A stretch of 64,000 nucleotides of DNA, from assembly GCF_003254395.2 (NCBI RefSeq), contig NC_037649.1:6605032-6669031 (forward strand). The letters run 5' to 3'. The notes under the pieces are model-generated. The model was given only the letters and a program-made list of their open reading frames with translations, did not search any database and was not told where the DNA came from. Numbering within the stretch: the stretch's first letter is position 1; the number at the start of each line of letters is the position of its first letter. The position numbers and the translations under genes were made by a program. Of this stretch, positions 26,001 through 38,400 are shown in pieces. This DNA is from Apis mellifera (lineage: Eukaryota > Arthropoda > Insecta > Hymenoptera > Apidae).

Positions 26001-29000
26001 CGAGATGATTTCATTCGAGATTCCCGTGGTACACAACTCTACTTGCAAAGACAAATCGGCCGGATGTAAAAATGCCTCTCTGTGAGAGATCACGTTTTAT
26101 CCGACCTCACCAAGACACGCCGTCCTCTATTATCCGGCATTATATTTCGCGTTATTCGACGACGCAATTTCACTGGATTTACCCTTCAACCGGGGATAAA
26201 AAAGAAAAAAAAAAGAAAGCAGGTAGGGGAGGAGAAGAGAGAAAGAGAAAATTCTGACCTCTGATTGGTCTCAATCGGATTGCCGTCGCGCTGTTCGAAC
26301 TTGGTGACTGAAAATTGGGCAGTCGCCAGACGGCTCGTAGGGAAGACACGTTCGTCGCTATTTCTCTCTCACGATTTCTATCATTTTTTTTTCCTCTTCT
26401 ATTTCCCTTCCCCTCCCTCCTTTTTTTATCGCATATCTATAATCGAATCGAAAGTTATTCCGAAAGACGGCCTCGAAAAACAAGCGACTCGAATCGGCGG
26501 ACCCGATTATCGATCGAAAATTTATTAGATTCGAACGAGGCATTATTGCACGCGGATTTAACATCCCTTTGAACAGTTTATCGAACGTTATTACAGATTC
26601 CACTAGCTTTTCTTTTTCCTTTTTTTTTTTTAAGATCGTCGATCGATCTCTTCTCTCTTGCGCCAATTCTCGAGCACCAATTATATAGTTCGATAATTGA
26701 GTTCTGTCACAGCATGCATCTTGTATTATTCTCATCTGTACTTGTGTCTTGTCTTGTCCACAAAATCGAATCGTCTTATTTATTACAAATAATTCAACAA
26801 TATAAAATTAAAACGGAACTGAATTGTTACATCCTATCCCCTTCTAAAATAAAACTCGAAACAATCTCTGATCGATAAATCGGGCGATATTTCAACATTC
26901 ATGCGCGTCCAACACGTTACACCGACTCCATTTTGCAAACGATCCCGTGATTCTCGGAGAGGTACTTTATCTAGGTGTAATTTGATATACGAAATACACA
27001 CATGAATGAGGGGGCTTGTAATATATAAATAATCATAAGAGCCTATTACGTAGGGAGAAAAAAGAGTGGCGTTGTCCCCCCCGTAAACTCATGTTTATTG
27101 TAGATTTTCATGCGCTTCCTTGCACGGCCGCAAAATATAAGGCCTCGAGGAAAGTCTCGAGGAACATCTGGCATACATGGCTGGCATTCTGCTCGCGGCG
27201 CAACTTCAAAGGTAAAAGTACTCCCCGGCTAATAAATAATTAAGCGAGCGAGTCGTATGGCGTTTCACGTGGAAGACATCTCGTTAAAATATGCAGCGAT
27301 TTCCCCGGTAGACTCGAGAGTTATACCGGGCCCCATGCAACATTCCGACGTATATATATGTATATATGTATGTATACGTATCAAGGATAAAGAAAAGTCA
27401 TCATGGGGATTGAAAAAATTACGAGCCGACTCCTCACGAAATTTCGGACCCGCGATTAGATCGTCGATATCTGGAACGGTCTCGAGAACGAAGCGCGTCG
27501 AGGAGGGACTTTTCGAGTCGATCGTTTTACGCCTCGATTTTTATACGAGGAAGTTGGATTCGACGAGGATCAAGAGTAAGAAAGTTATATCGTTCTCAAG
27601 AAAAGAAATTAGATATCGAATACACGCACGAGATCAAATCAAGTAATTAATCGGACAGAGATACACTTTGAACAATTTTTTTGCTCTTTATCGCGTGTGA
27701 AACAATGCATCTTACTCGATATTTTGCGATATTCAAAATGGGAATAAATAATCGAGGGTCTGCTTGAATTTCAAATGAACTTTTTCCCCCGAAAACAAAG
27801 TAATTTTATTATTCTCTAGTCTTTTTGTACTATTTCGAGCTGTACAATGAATTATGGATCATTCTAAAATGCATGCTTTTCTTTTTTTTTTTTTTTTTGG
27901 AGGGGAATTTGTATAATACTACTCCTAGATCTTGGCGCATAATTGCGTGATCTCGTGCAATTTCCTAAGAATATTCTAATAATTGTCGGGTTTAAAGCGG
28001 CGGGAAATTTCCTTTTTCCTTTTTCCATTGTTCGCCTCGAAACTTGCCCTCGTCCGTCTCCGTGTAGAATTTAGGATAAGCGCAAAGTAGCTCGTGATAA
28101 TTATAATGATCGGGGAACGCGAGATCGAAACGATAGGATGACGTTCATAGCGTTAACGACCGTCGCTTTTAATGCTCGTACGCGGTTCCTCCTGGCTCCA
28201 CGCGCCCCCATAATCGTTACTTATTACAATTAATATTTACGAGAGTGAAAAAATTCGTAAATACATTTAACGCTTCGATTCTTATCTAGTTTCGTCTGAT
28301 AAAATTAACAGATCAAATATCATCATCTTTCGAACATCTTTTGAAATCTTATAATTAATACGAAAAAAGAAAAAAAAGAAAATTAAGGAGAAAAATTATT
28401 ATTATACAAATATGGAATTCGTCTTCCTTCTGCTCAAGTTCTCAATCAAGATGCCTCCATATAAATCTAACACAGAGGTAATAATCTAAGAATCTTGCGC
28501 ATTTTGATATTTCACGCACACTTCGCGTTACCCAAGAGTATCCATCAAGGCGTGATCAAATTTTCACGTCGGTGTGAAAACGCGAGGTTCAAAGGTAAAG
28601 AGGAATCAACGAGGAATCGGCCACGTACGATTACGCGCCATTAAACGCGTCTACCGACACCCGGATATAAATTACGGCCGTGGTAAAGTATGCAAGATCG
28701 TGGGATAAGGCAACATTAATGTTAACGGCGTTGCATTTACGTGGTCGCGCGTGATTTTCCGCTCGCAAAAGGCCGCGAAACTTGCCTTCTTATTATAAAA
28801 AAGCGAATTAAAAGCTGCTCCATTAAAACTGCCCGCTCCCGCGTTGTGCATTATTCATAGAAGAGGAGGAGATCGTGTCTTTGTGACCGATCGGCCGACG
28901 TACCGAGACAATTTAATTATCCACCGCGAAACGTTCCTCCGCGTTTAATTAAAGGGGGACGCGTGCGACCGCTGGGTCCGCCGCAGTGGCCACGCGCTTG

Positions 29001-30499
29001 AACGGGGCCACGACTTTGAGATGAACGTTTGTACGTTTCCGGTTGGTAAAACGGTGGCAGCGCCATCTCAGAAAGGGTGGACTCGGGTCGAGGACTTGTA
29101 TTGATCTGCCCTTCTTTTAATCATAACACAGTACACGGTTTCCCTTCGCGGTTTGCCCTCGTGAAATTGTTGCACAGCGAGCTTATTCTTTGATTATTCG
29201 TTATCGAAAAAGGTGTAATTTGATAAATAGAAGAAACGGTGTTAGAGGCTCGTATTTAAAAAACTCGTATTTTAATATTTGAATAATATCGTTATTAAGT
29301 GGATATTTTTGTTATTGTACGAGCAACAATATGGAAGTTGTTAATCCAGAGATGTATTTAATTTTGGAAAGGATATGGGCGGAAAGTTTCCAATGTTATA
29401 CCATTATTGTAGGATAATATTTATATATTTATTCATACACATAAAATGTATGATATAATTGATTGAAGTTCTCGTAATTTATGTATATATTATACTGTGG
29501 TACGAAATATCGTAATAAGTAACTATTATGTTGTTACGAAGTGTATTATATTCGTATTAATTAAAAATTAAAAATTAAAAAGTTTTAATCGAAAATGTTA
29601 CCCAAAAATACGATAACGAAGTTTCGAACAATGAAAAGTTTGAAATATAACCTATCCAATGAAAGCTTGCGATAAATTATATATATATATATATTTTTAT
29701 ACAATACATATTCGAATAGTTGAATAACTATTACTTCCTTTCAAATCCATGCAATGCTTCGTTCCAAGAATAAAATCCTTTAATTATTCCTAGCTCGATT
29801 ACCGAAATTAACGCATTATTTTAACGCTTGTCCATCGAACGAACTAATTAAAATTTCCTCGAGTTGCCGAGATTAATAGAAAATAAATATATATAGCCCG
29901 AAACGAGAATCAAAACTGACTTCTGACGGTGGAAACACAGTCAGTTTCTATTTCTCCTCAACTTTGATTTAATCTAAATTTAACCTTCTCTGTTCGAGTT
30001 AGAGAACGATGAATCGGCGATTTTCTGGTAAACACCGACAAGAATGCGACCAAAGATATTTATTGCACGCGAGAGTAACAAAAAACGGTGAAAGAACGCG
30101 AAGCATGTGGCGAAGAGAGGGTAGAATACCTGCTCGTCTGGCCCAGAACAATGTCTTCGTGTCCTACAAAATTAATTAGAAAATTTCGTTTAAAGTGGTG
30201 GCGAGCGGTTCGGTCAGCCAATAAAAAGCGAACCTTTGACTGGTGGGACGTGCTTTCAATCCCGATCGATGCTCGGGGACCGAGCCAGACTGATAAACAT
30301 GCACGGTGAACGCCGATACACGCGACTCCGACTACCCAGTCTGAAGCATTTATCTCCGGACTGATTGAAACGTGCCACGTGTCACTATGCGCCAACTTTG
30401 GATCAAGTGGCGATATTTTATCGTCCGAACGTTGAGACGAATTTTACGTATCGCCGTCTCTCCTCGTTCGATTCCGACGATTTCCGAAATTTTCGAATT
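17001..30499. other. Non-coding; AT-rich core at 19.5-21.5 kb
   Basis: Composition falls to very AT-rich at about 19500-21500 and rises again afterwards. Open frames in the AT-rich part encode hydrophobic Phe/Ile/Leu strings typical of chance. G and C homopolymers occur at 24951-24960 and 25181-25187. Possible insulator-type words are reported under findings. No gene recognised. Confidence 0.55.
24170..24202. repeat. (TTTCC)n short tandem repeat
   Basis: Repeated TTTCC pentamers grading into TTTTC. It underlies parts of the overlapping frames on both strands near 24150-24640. Confidence 0.85.
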
Positions 30500-31400
30500 A
30501 TACAGAAATTTCGATACAAATGAAAGATGCTGAGAAAGAAGGGAACGAGATAATTTTTTTTTATTCTTCGAAAGAATTCTAATAGTGTTCTTCCCGATAT
30601 AATTTAATATTTGTTTAAATACGAATTATAGAAATTTCGATACAAATGAAAGATGCCGAGAAAGAAGGGAATGAAGTGATTTTTTTTTTATTCTTCGAAA
30701 GAATTCTAATAGTGTTCTTCCCGATATAATGTTTAATATTTGTTTAAATATGAATTATAGAAATTTCGATACAAATGAAAGATGCTGAGAAAGAAGGTGA
30801 TTTTTTTTTTTTTTGGTCTTCGAAAGTCGAGAATTCTAATAGTGTTCTTCCCGATATAATTTAATATTTGTTTAAATATGAATTATAGAAATTTCGATAC
30901 AAATGAAAGATGCTGAGAAAGAAGGTGATTTTTTTTTTTATTTTTCGAAAGTCGAGAATTCTAATAGTGTTCTTCCCGATATAATTTAATATTTGTTTAA
31001 ATTATAGAAATAAGAAATTTCGATACAAATGAAAGATACTGAGAAAGAAGGTGATATTTTTTCTTTTTGTTTTTCGAAAATCGAGAATTCTAATAGTGTT
31101 ATTCCCGATATAATTTAATATTTGTTTAAATACGAATTATAGAAATTTCGATACAAATAAAAGATTCTGAGAAAGAAGGGAACGAGATGATTTTTTTTTT
31201 TTTGTTCTTCGAAAGTCGAGAATTCTAATTCTAATTCTTCCCAATATAATATAATATTTGATTAAATTATAAAAATATAGAAATTTCGATACAAATGAGA
31301 GATGGTGAGAAAGAAGGGAACGAGGTGATTTTTTTTGTTCTTCGAAAATCGAGAATTCTAATAATGTTCTTCCCGATACAATTTAATATTTGTTTAAACA
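30500..31400. repeat. Seven-copy tandem repeat, period about 127 bp
   Basis: Copies begin with GAAATTTCGATACAAATGAA or a close variant at about 30504, 30631, 30760, 30888, 31014, 31142 and 31280. Each continues with GAGAAAGAAGG, a variable T run (8-12 T), CTTCGAAAG, GAATTCTAATAGTGTTCTTCC, CGATATAATTTAATATTTG and TTTAAAT. Copies differ by point changes and T-run length, and the last ends near 31400. No open frame is preserved, so this is non-coding satellite-like DNA. Confidence 0.93.
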
Positions 31401-31943
31401 TTTTTTTAACGAAGAATTTTGAAAGAAAGGGAAGGAAAAAAGTTGTAGAGACGTAAACTAACTTGGAATTAAAATCAAACGGGAATCGAGAAAATTTGCA
31501 CAATGACCACAGCACAATGATTATCGTTTAATTTAAAATAAACGTATCGATTAAAATTAATTAAAATGTATATAACACAAATTAATTAAATGCGGCTATT
31601 AATTCCCGCGCTCGGCGGGGAAGATAGTTTCTCTTTAAAATTGATTGATACAGATTAAATTAAAATATTAGCGGTAAATGACATTTCGCAATTGAATGAA
31701 TCAGGGTGGGATAGAAGGTAATTAATTTCGAGTTGATTAATATTAATGTCAATATCGGCCTGTAATAATTTTAATCGTTGTTCGTTAAAAATTCCTGGGG
31801 AATCCTCGATCGGCGCGCAATTTTATTCCGCGAGATTTACATGATACACGGTTGATTTGAATCACGGCTACGAGTGATTGTACGAGCGCATTCCGGGATT
31901 ATGCTCATCAGTTTCAATAACGAGAAAAATTGAAAAAAAGAGG

Positions 31944-31948
<5 letters not shown>

Positions 31949-31975
<27 letters not shown>

Positions 31976-31976
31976 T
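31949..31976. repeat. (AG)n microsatellite
   Basis: About fourteen AG units, preceded by degenerate A/G-rich sequence. Ordinary simple repeat. Confidence 0.92.
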
Positions 31977-33182
31977 CGAGCGCGCGGAAGACAAAGAGAG
32001 AAACAAAAGGTATGAAGAGGGATGAAGAGGGATTGGTGGTTATCGAAAATCAAAAAAAATTATGTCTATATTTTGTCGGTACCGATTTTCAGTCGAATTC
32101 CGCCAACGTTGCGCCCAGAACATCGCGTGGAATTTCGATCAAAACGAAATAAACTACGAGCTGTCAGGTTGATTAAAAAAAAAAAAAAAAAAGAAATAAA
32201 AATAAAAAAAGAAGGGGGAAAAAAACGCGGAAAACATGGCAAATTCTTTATACAGCTGCATTACATTTCGGATAAATTCACATAGCAGAAAATACGTTTG
32301 GGAAATTTCAATCGACGTGCCACTGGCATTACCGAATGATCCCTCTGCCCCTCCCCCTCCCTCCCCCGAAATACACGGTCAGCTCGATTTGGATATGTAT
32401 AATTATTTTCAACGACTATCCTCACATCGTGCAACTTCAAACAAAATATTCCAATATATGGTATAGTTTCGTCAAAATGTAATTAATTGGAGCGATAATA
32501 GAAAATGAAACGGAAAAAAAAAAAAAGAAATTGATCGCGCATACGATTATTGCAAATAAAAAATATATAATACGTAATATATACGTTGGTTATGTTTTAA
32601 TTCTGAATACCGTGAAAGATTACATATTGTATAATATTTTTTTTAGCGGAATATCAAAAAGTGAAGGGATAAAATGAACATTTTTTTAAAGTTTCGAATA
32701 TTTTTTCAATATATTTCCTTTTTTTTTTTTTTTTAAATATTATAACCTCACAATAGCACGATGGAACTTTAAACAAAAATATGAAAAACATTCATGGGCG
32801 AAATTATTTTTAAAACTCGTGAAGGATATTCGAACTTTAGCGCTCAATTTCTTTCCTCTCTTAAAAAAAGATTGTATTCGAATACTTTCAATAGAGTTAC
32901 AATTTTAATCCATGATAATTCCTCAAGAACAACGATTAATCTTGACAAGTTCAACTCCTCATCGCTTCTCCTCAAACCAAGTAACTAACCGATTATCCGT
33001 TGGCCAGAAATTTTCACGAGGAACGAGATGAAACCTCTCGATAATCAAAATCTCGAAAAGAGTTAAAAATCACGATTGATTTCGTTGCGGATCGGAACGA
33101 AATCTTTCAAAGTGAAAAAAATCTTCCCTGTTTATCTTTCCCAATCCAATGGGATGAGCGCAACAGGGGACGAAATGAAAAC

Positions 33183-33186
<4 letters not shown>

Positions 33187-33239
<53 letters not shown>
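33187..33239. repeat. (AG)n microsatellite, 53 bp
   Basis: An uninterrupted AG run, the longest in the window. The surrounding 33240-33700 is also purine-rich on the + strand. In insects such GAGA tracts can bind GAGA-factor-like proteins, but nothing here shows function. The Ser/Leu-rich reverse frames over it are artefacts of the repeat. Confidence 0.95.
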
Positions 33240-33242
<3 letters not shown>

Positions 33243-35379
33243 AAAAAAATAAGAGGCTGGAAGAAGAAACAAATCGAAAGGAACGAAGGAAAGGAAACGT
33301 TCCGGGGGAATCTACGCGATAGCGAGACAAATGTTGGCTTGATCAAAGGGAATTCGAAACGGTTCCTTGTGAAAGCGGCGCGAAGATTGGAGGGAAAAGG
33401 GCGAAGTAACGGATCCGTCTGATCCGGCGCGGAGTTCGACTACTGGCGGCGTACCTCACGAGACGTATTCCACTTCGACATGGCACGCCGCAAATCCGTA
33501 AAGCTCAAATCCCACGGAGTCCCTGTGGATTTACTACGGAGGGAAAGACTGGAAGCGGGAACGATGGAGAAAGAAAGAGAGAAAGAGAAAGAAAAAAGAA
33601 AAAGAAAGAAAAAAAAGAAAGACGAAGTAAAGTGGAGGAGGTAGAAAACTAGAAAGGGGAGAGTGGTGGTGGTGGGATAAGGAAAATCAAAGGGGGGAGG
33701 AGAAAAGAGAAAAGGAATTTCAGACGCTCGCGATTGGGAAGGTACAATTTGGGAAGACTATGGCGTGGCCAACAGCGGAGGGAATTTGCGCTCCGCTCTC
33801 TCTTCTTCTCCCTCCACACCTTCCCCCCCTCCCGCGCTCCCGCTCCCCCGTCTGATCGATACCATGAATATTCGATATTTCCCTGGATGGGCAAAGTACC
33901 TGTCAAAACAGCAATTTCGAGCATTAATGTGTCGTTGCAAGGGCAACGTTTGTCGTGCAAATACGCCCCCATCCCGCGAAACCTCTTATTTGCGAGTCTC
34001 CTATCGCACCGATATGATTAATATTTCGGTGTATCGATCAACAGAGTAGCGTTTCCATGGTGGAAACCCTCGGACGAAGTTCACCGCAAAGTAAACCGTT
34101 CGATTATCACTGTCCGGCGGTGAACGGATCCGAGCGCCTCTGTTTTCGTGTCTGTAAGTGACGGTCTAGAGCTACTTGAGGAAAATGAAACTATCGCGTG
34201 TCGAACTGGAATTCGTGCTGTTTTATTTCTTGATGGGATCTCGTTTCGAGGGCGCCCATCGTGTGTTTGAAAAATAAATGGAAATCTTGAAAACAGCGAT
34301 AAACAGCGTAAAATATATACGCGTTCGCGTTAAAAGAGAATAGAAGTTAATGCGACCAAATGGAATAATATCACGTTTATCTTTCAAGAATTTCTTTCGA
34401 CAACAGAGCAGATTTGGAAATCGTAGAAAAAAAAAGGAAAAGAAAAAGAAAGAAGAATTTATTATTTAACAGAAATTTTAAATTGGCGGTGAATAAATGA
34501 TTATACTTCTTATATTTTTCTTCTTCTTGTTTCAATGGATCGTGCATAATGAATTCGAAACTTCTTTCGAACTAGTTCGTTATTACGAGGCAACAAAGCA
34601 TTATTGTTGGAAAGTTCGTTAAGATGTTAATTATTCACTACCAATAAACAGGAGGAAATATCACGGTTACGCATCAAAACGAAGTTTCGCCGGGAAAGGG
34701 AGGCACGTTAATAATTGCAGACAGAGGTAGCGAGCTATTAGCTTTTCCTTAGTATGTCGTTTAAATTAATGTTTATATGTGCAGGTTTGCAAGTTCGAAC
34801 CGGCGGTAGTCGAACGTAGGCGGGATTTCTATTTGACTTTCCACTGTATTCTGAACGACGACGCGTTACTAATGTTTATAGAGTAGATACACGGGATGCA
34901 CATATCCACGCGCATACGTATCGTAACGTGATATTTTAATATAGCCAGTTTACATTTAAATTTCGTATTTAGAATGCGGGATCCCTTTGACGCGTCACGT
35001 AAGTATTAACAACGTGGCTCGGGTTACGTTAAATTGGAAGTCGAAAAATATGAATCGTTGAATATTACGCGCGACTCGAGAGACAAATTCGTTCGGACGC
35101 GCGACTGTAAAACACAGTTACATTCGGTCTGATTAAGTTTGAAATGAAATTTTTATGAAAAAATCGCGCCGATCAACCGAAACGCGTTACGAGCTATCGA
35201 CGAATAAAATTTCTCCCCGTTCCCTCCACCCCTCCACCCCTCCTTCCCCCATCCGTCCCGTTTCCTGGTTATCGATGCAACATCAAGTGTGAATTTTTCA
35301 TCGTGGATCACTGGCGACAGGGTAACAAAGTTAGCAGAGCAATTTTTCGTTCGTCGACGCGTCGACGATTCCTGTGTGT

Positions 35380-35384
35380 ATATG

Positions 35385-35421
<37 letters not shown>
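35380..35421. repeat. Compound (TA)n(GA)n microsatellite
   Basis: A TGTATATGTATATATATATA stretch runs directly into eleven GA units. The neighbouring open frames on both strands are translations of this tract and its flanks. Confidence 0.9.
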
Positions 35422-38400
35422 CTGTGTATATCCTGAGTGTGGAACAAGTAAGTACAGAGCAGGGAAGGGATACAAAATTCCGTAAAACGTTTCGTTTTCC
35501 TCTTATTTCTTCTCCCAGAGTGTTTGTTATTCGACGCTTCTTCCAGACGCAGCCTTTGTCACGGACTCCCGCGGATCCTTGGACCGGTTCAAATTCCCCG
35601 GAAGATGGTGCTTCATCTTCAGTCAACACCGTTTCAATAACCTTTCTTCCACGCTCTTTCCGATTTCCAGACGAATCGATTCGAGTCTTATCCATCCAGC
35701 CCCGACTTCCCCGAGCATAATCGATCCGAGATCGAGATAGTTGGTCTCGCGATATCTTACCTTACCCTCCTCCATTTTTTAACGATCGAACGCTTTATCG
35801 CGCGACAATACCGCTTTTGAATCTTCTTAACTGTCTGTCGGCTAAGTGGCGAGGACAGTGCCTCCGGTGTCATAAATCTTCCCCGTTTCCGCCTCTGTTA
35901 TGTCGTAACACCGATAAAACTTGTGGCGAAGGGTCATCCTCGGTTAATAAATCTATCGCTTTTCCGGCCGAATGTCGGCCTTTTTGTACCTATCAATCAA
36001 AATATCAACTCTCCGTCGATCGATGAACCACGGACTTCGCGTGAATTAGTATCCTCGAAAAGATAGGAATTTTTCTCTTTTTTTCGTGAATTGTTGACAA
36101 AAATTGAATTTCTTTTTCTCTTTCTTCTTCTTCTTCGAGAGAGATTATTTCAACTACTGCGATTCTTGTAAAACTTATCTGTATCCATTCGAAGGATGGT
36201 CGGACGTCAAGTGGGCAACGAAAACTTGGTGTTTTATCGTTTTAAATTGCCACCTCGTTACGAGGAAAATAAATGGCGGGTTGAAGCGAGATAGACGGCG
36301 TTAAGAATTCCACGTATCTTGAGAGCGTTCAGACACGTACGGGCAAAGCTCCCGGCGAATTTTCCCACGGAGTAATCCCCGGCTATGTAGCGCGATAAGA
36401 GGCAGACCGGAAGGATATACGGCGGCATAAAGTAAGCGACCAAAGACCAGTCGCGAAAGATTCATTTAAGGCTTATGAAGAAGTCTTCCTTTCCACGAAA
36501 GACGGAGCAGCCGGCACCAGCCCTCCTCCTCGAGGAACAAGTGCCCAAGTGCCGGCAGTCGTTCCACCGAATATCGTCTCTCGTGCTCTCTCCACCAGTC
36601 GGAGGGATAATGGAGGACCCATCGTCGGTGAAAAGTTCGTCGCGAAAAGTTTGGATATTTTATTCGGTGCCGGAATAACTTTTAATATCTCGCTTCTAGG
36701 TTTATATCAACGATAGAAAGGAGGGAGAAGAGGGGGAGGAGGAGGAGAAGCGTTGAAGGTGGAAGAAAAAGGGGAGAAAGAGTGAAAGAGAGGCTGGTGT
36801 TCAAGGGTTCCTCCCCTCCCTTTCGCCTCTGTTCCACGACTTTTTAGCCACCTCTCGCTCCAACGTCGCGCTCCACCGAGCTTCCTCGAGTTTTAATGAA
36901 GAGTTCGGGCTCTTATTGGTTTCCCCTTTAGTGCGACCGCACCGTTTCTATGCCATCCGGAGGCGTTCGCGCGTTTTATTGCACCCTCGCTCGCGTATTT
37001 TCTTGACGATCCATAGAGCGAACCCTCCTCGACACCGAGCCCCACCTCGTGGAGGGGTCGTCTCTCCTCCCCGGTTAAGTCGAAACGGAGCGGAGATGGA
37101 ATATTATATACGCTGTAATGTTAACTAGTTGGAAACTCGAGGGGAGGCAGAGTTGATAGGGAAGGGGAGGGGACAGGTTATTCCTTACGGGGGAGGGCAA
37201 GTTTCCCTCCGAGTTTGGAGAGACGGTAAATTGCACGGGATACATTGTCCCTCGTTGAACGCGCGCAAGCCTCTCAACTTACACTCGTCGAACTTCCACC
37301 GTGACCGAAATTTCTTCCTCCAAGACCGATGATATCCCTGTTGCCTACTAGAGATCTTGTGGCGAGACTTCTTCGAATTACGATCTTACCTCTTTACCCC
37401 TCCCCCTTTATGGAAACTGTTTAATCAGTTGGAGGATTCATTTTGCGGGATGGATTCTGGGATCGAGTTCGATCGATCGAATTTCGCTCGGTTGATTTGG
37501 ATGACGGATGTCGACCTATTCATTCTCGGAGATTCTCATAGATTGCCTTGAACTTGTAATTGCCGAAGGGTTTAGCGTGCCTCCTGTTGTAGATCTGTAT
37601 CTCGAATAGAAACTGGATACAGGTGACTTTGGAATTCATGGAGGATAGAATAACTGAGCTTGTGGGACTTGATCAAGAGCGCAAGTTGGTCCCAAATCTG
37701 CGCGATATCGGACTTAGGAGGCCTTATATTGACAAGCTCGGGGCACGAGGGATCAGATATCCCGAATTGCCATTTCGACGATCCGAATATATAGCACGGG
37801 AAATGTAGAAGAGGGGGGATAGAATATAAAATTTTCAAGAAGATTGGAAAAAGCACGTTCTCCGTGTATCGAAGATGGATGACGAGAAATATATACATAT
37901 GGAAAAACGTATTTTATTCGAGTATTTCTGTTCCATTGAAAATGATCTCGCACGATCGATCGTAACTTGGTGATACAAATTCGAGAATATAATTGCGTTC
38001 AAGTTCGGCGTCTCCTTAATTACAGCTTAATAGCCTAGGAACGCATCTCGACCAAAGTTTCTAATCCGTTGTGTAATATATACACGTAGGATAAGTAATA
38101 CGTGTTCAAGAGGGGATAGTTTGTGCGATGTAAAATTAAAACTTCTCTCCTTCGATAATTGTAAATAATTTTTTCGATCGTCGAAGAATCGATTTTTCCA
38201 ATTTCTTCACAAAAAGAAAAAAATTAATTTCGTAAAATTAAACTTGATCGATGAATTATTCTCAAAGAATAATATATAAATAAAATTTCAAAATTTTATT
38301 TGTTATCTTCAAGTTCCAATGCAATGTAATCACCGTTAAGGTACGTTGATAGTTATATCGTTCGAAATTATCAAGCAAGTTAGTTTATTGGTCCCTGTAT

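Noticed and set aside
33480..33644. Short Arg/Lys-rich + frame starting ATG GCA CGC CGC
   Set aside because: It runs into a GAAA simple repeat and has no splice or domain support; the GC-richer start is more likely regulatory DNA.
35153..35720. 180- and 143-codon frames on opposite strands
   Set aside because: Both pass through the (TA)n(GA)n tract and give Ser-Leu or Arg-Glu repeats; chance.
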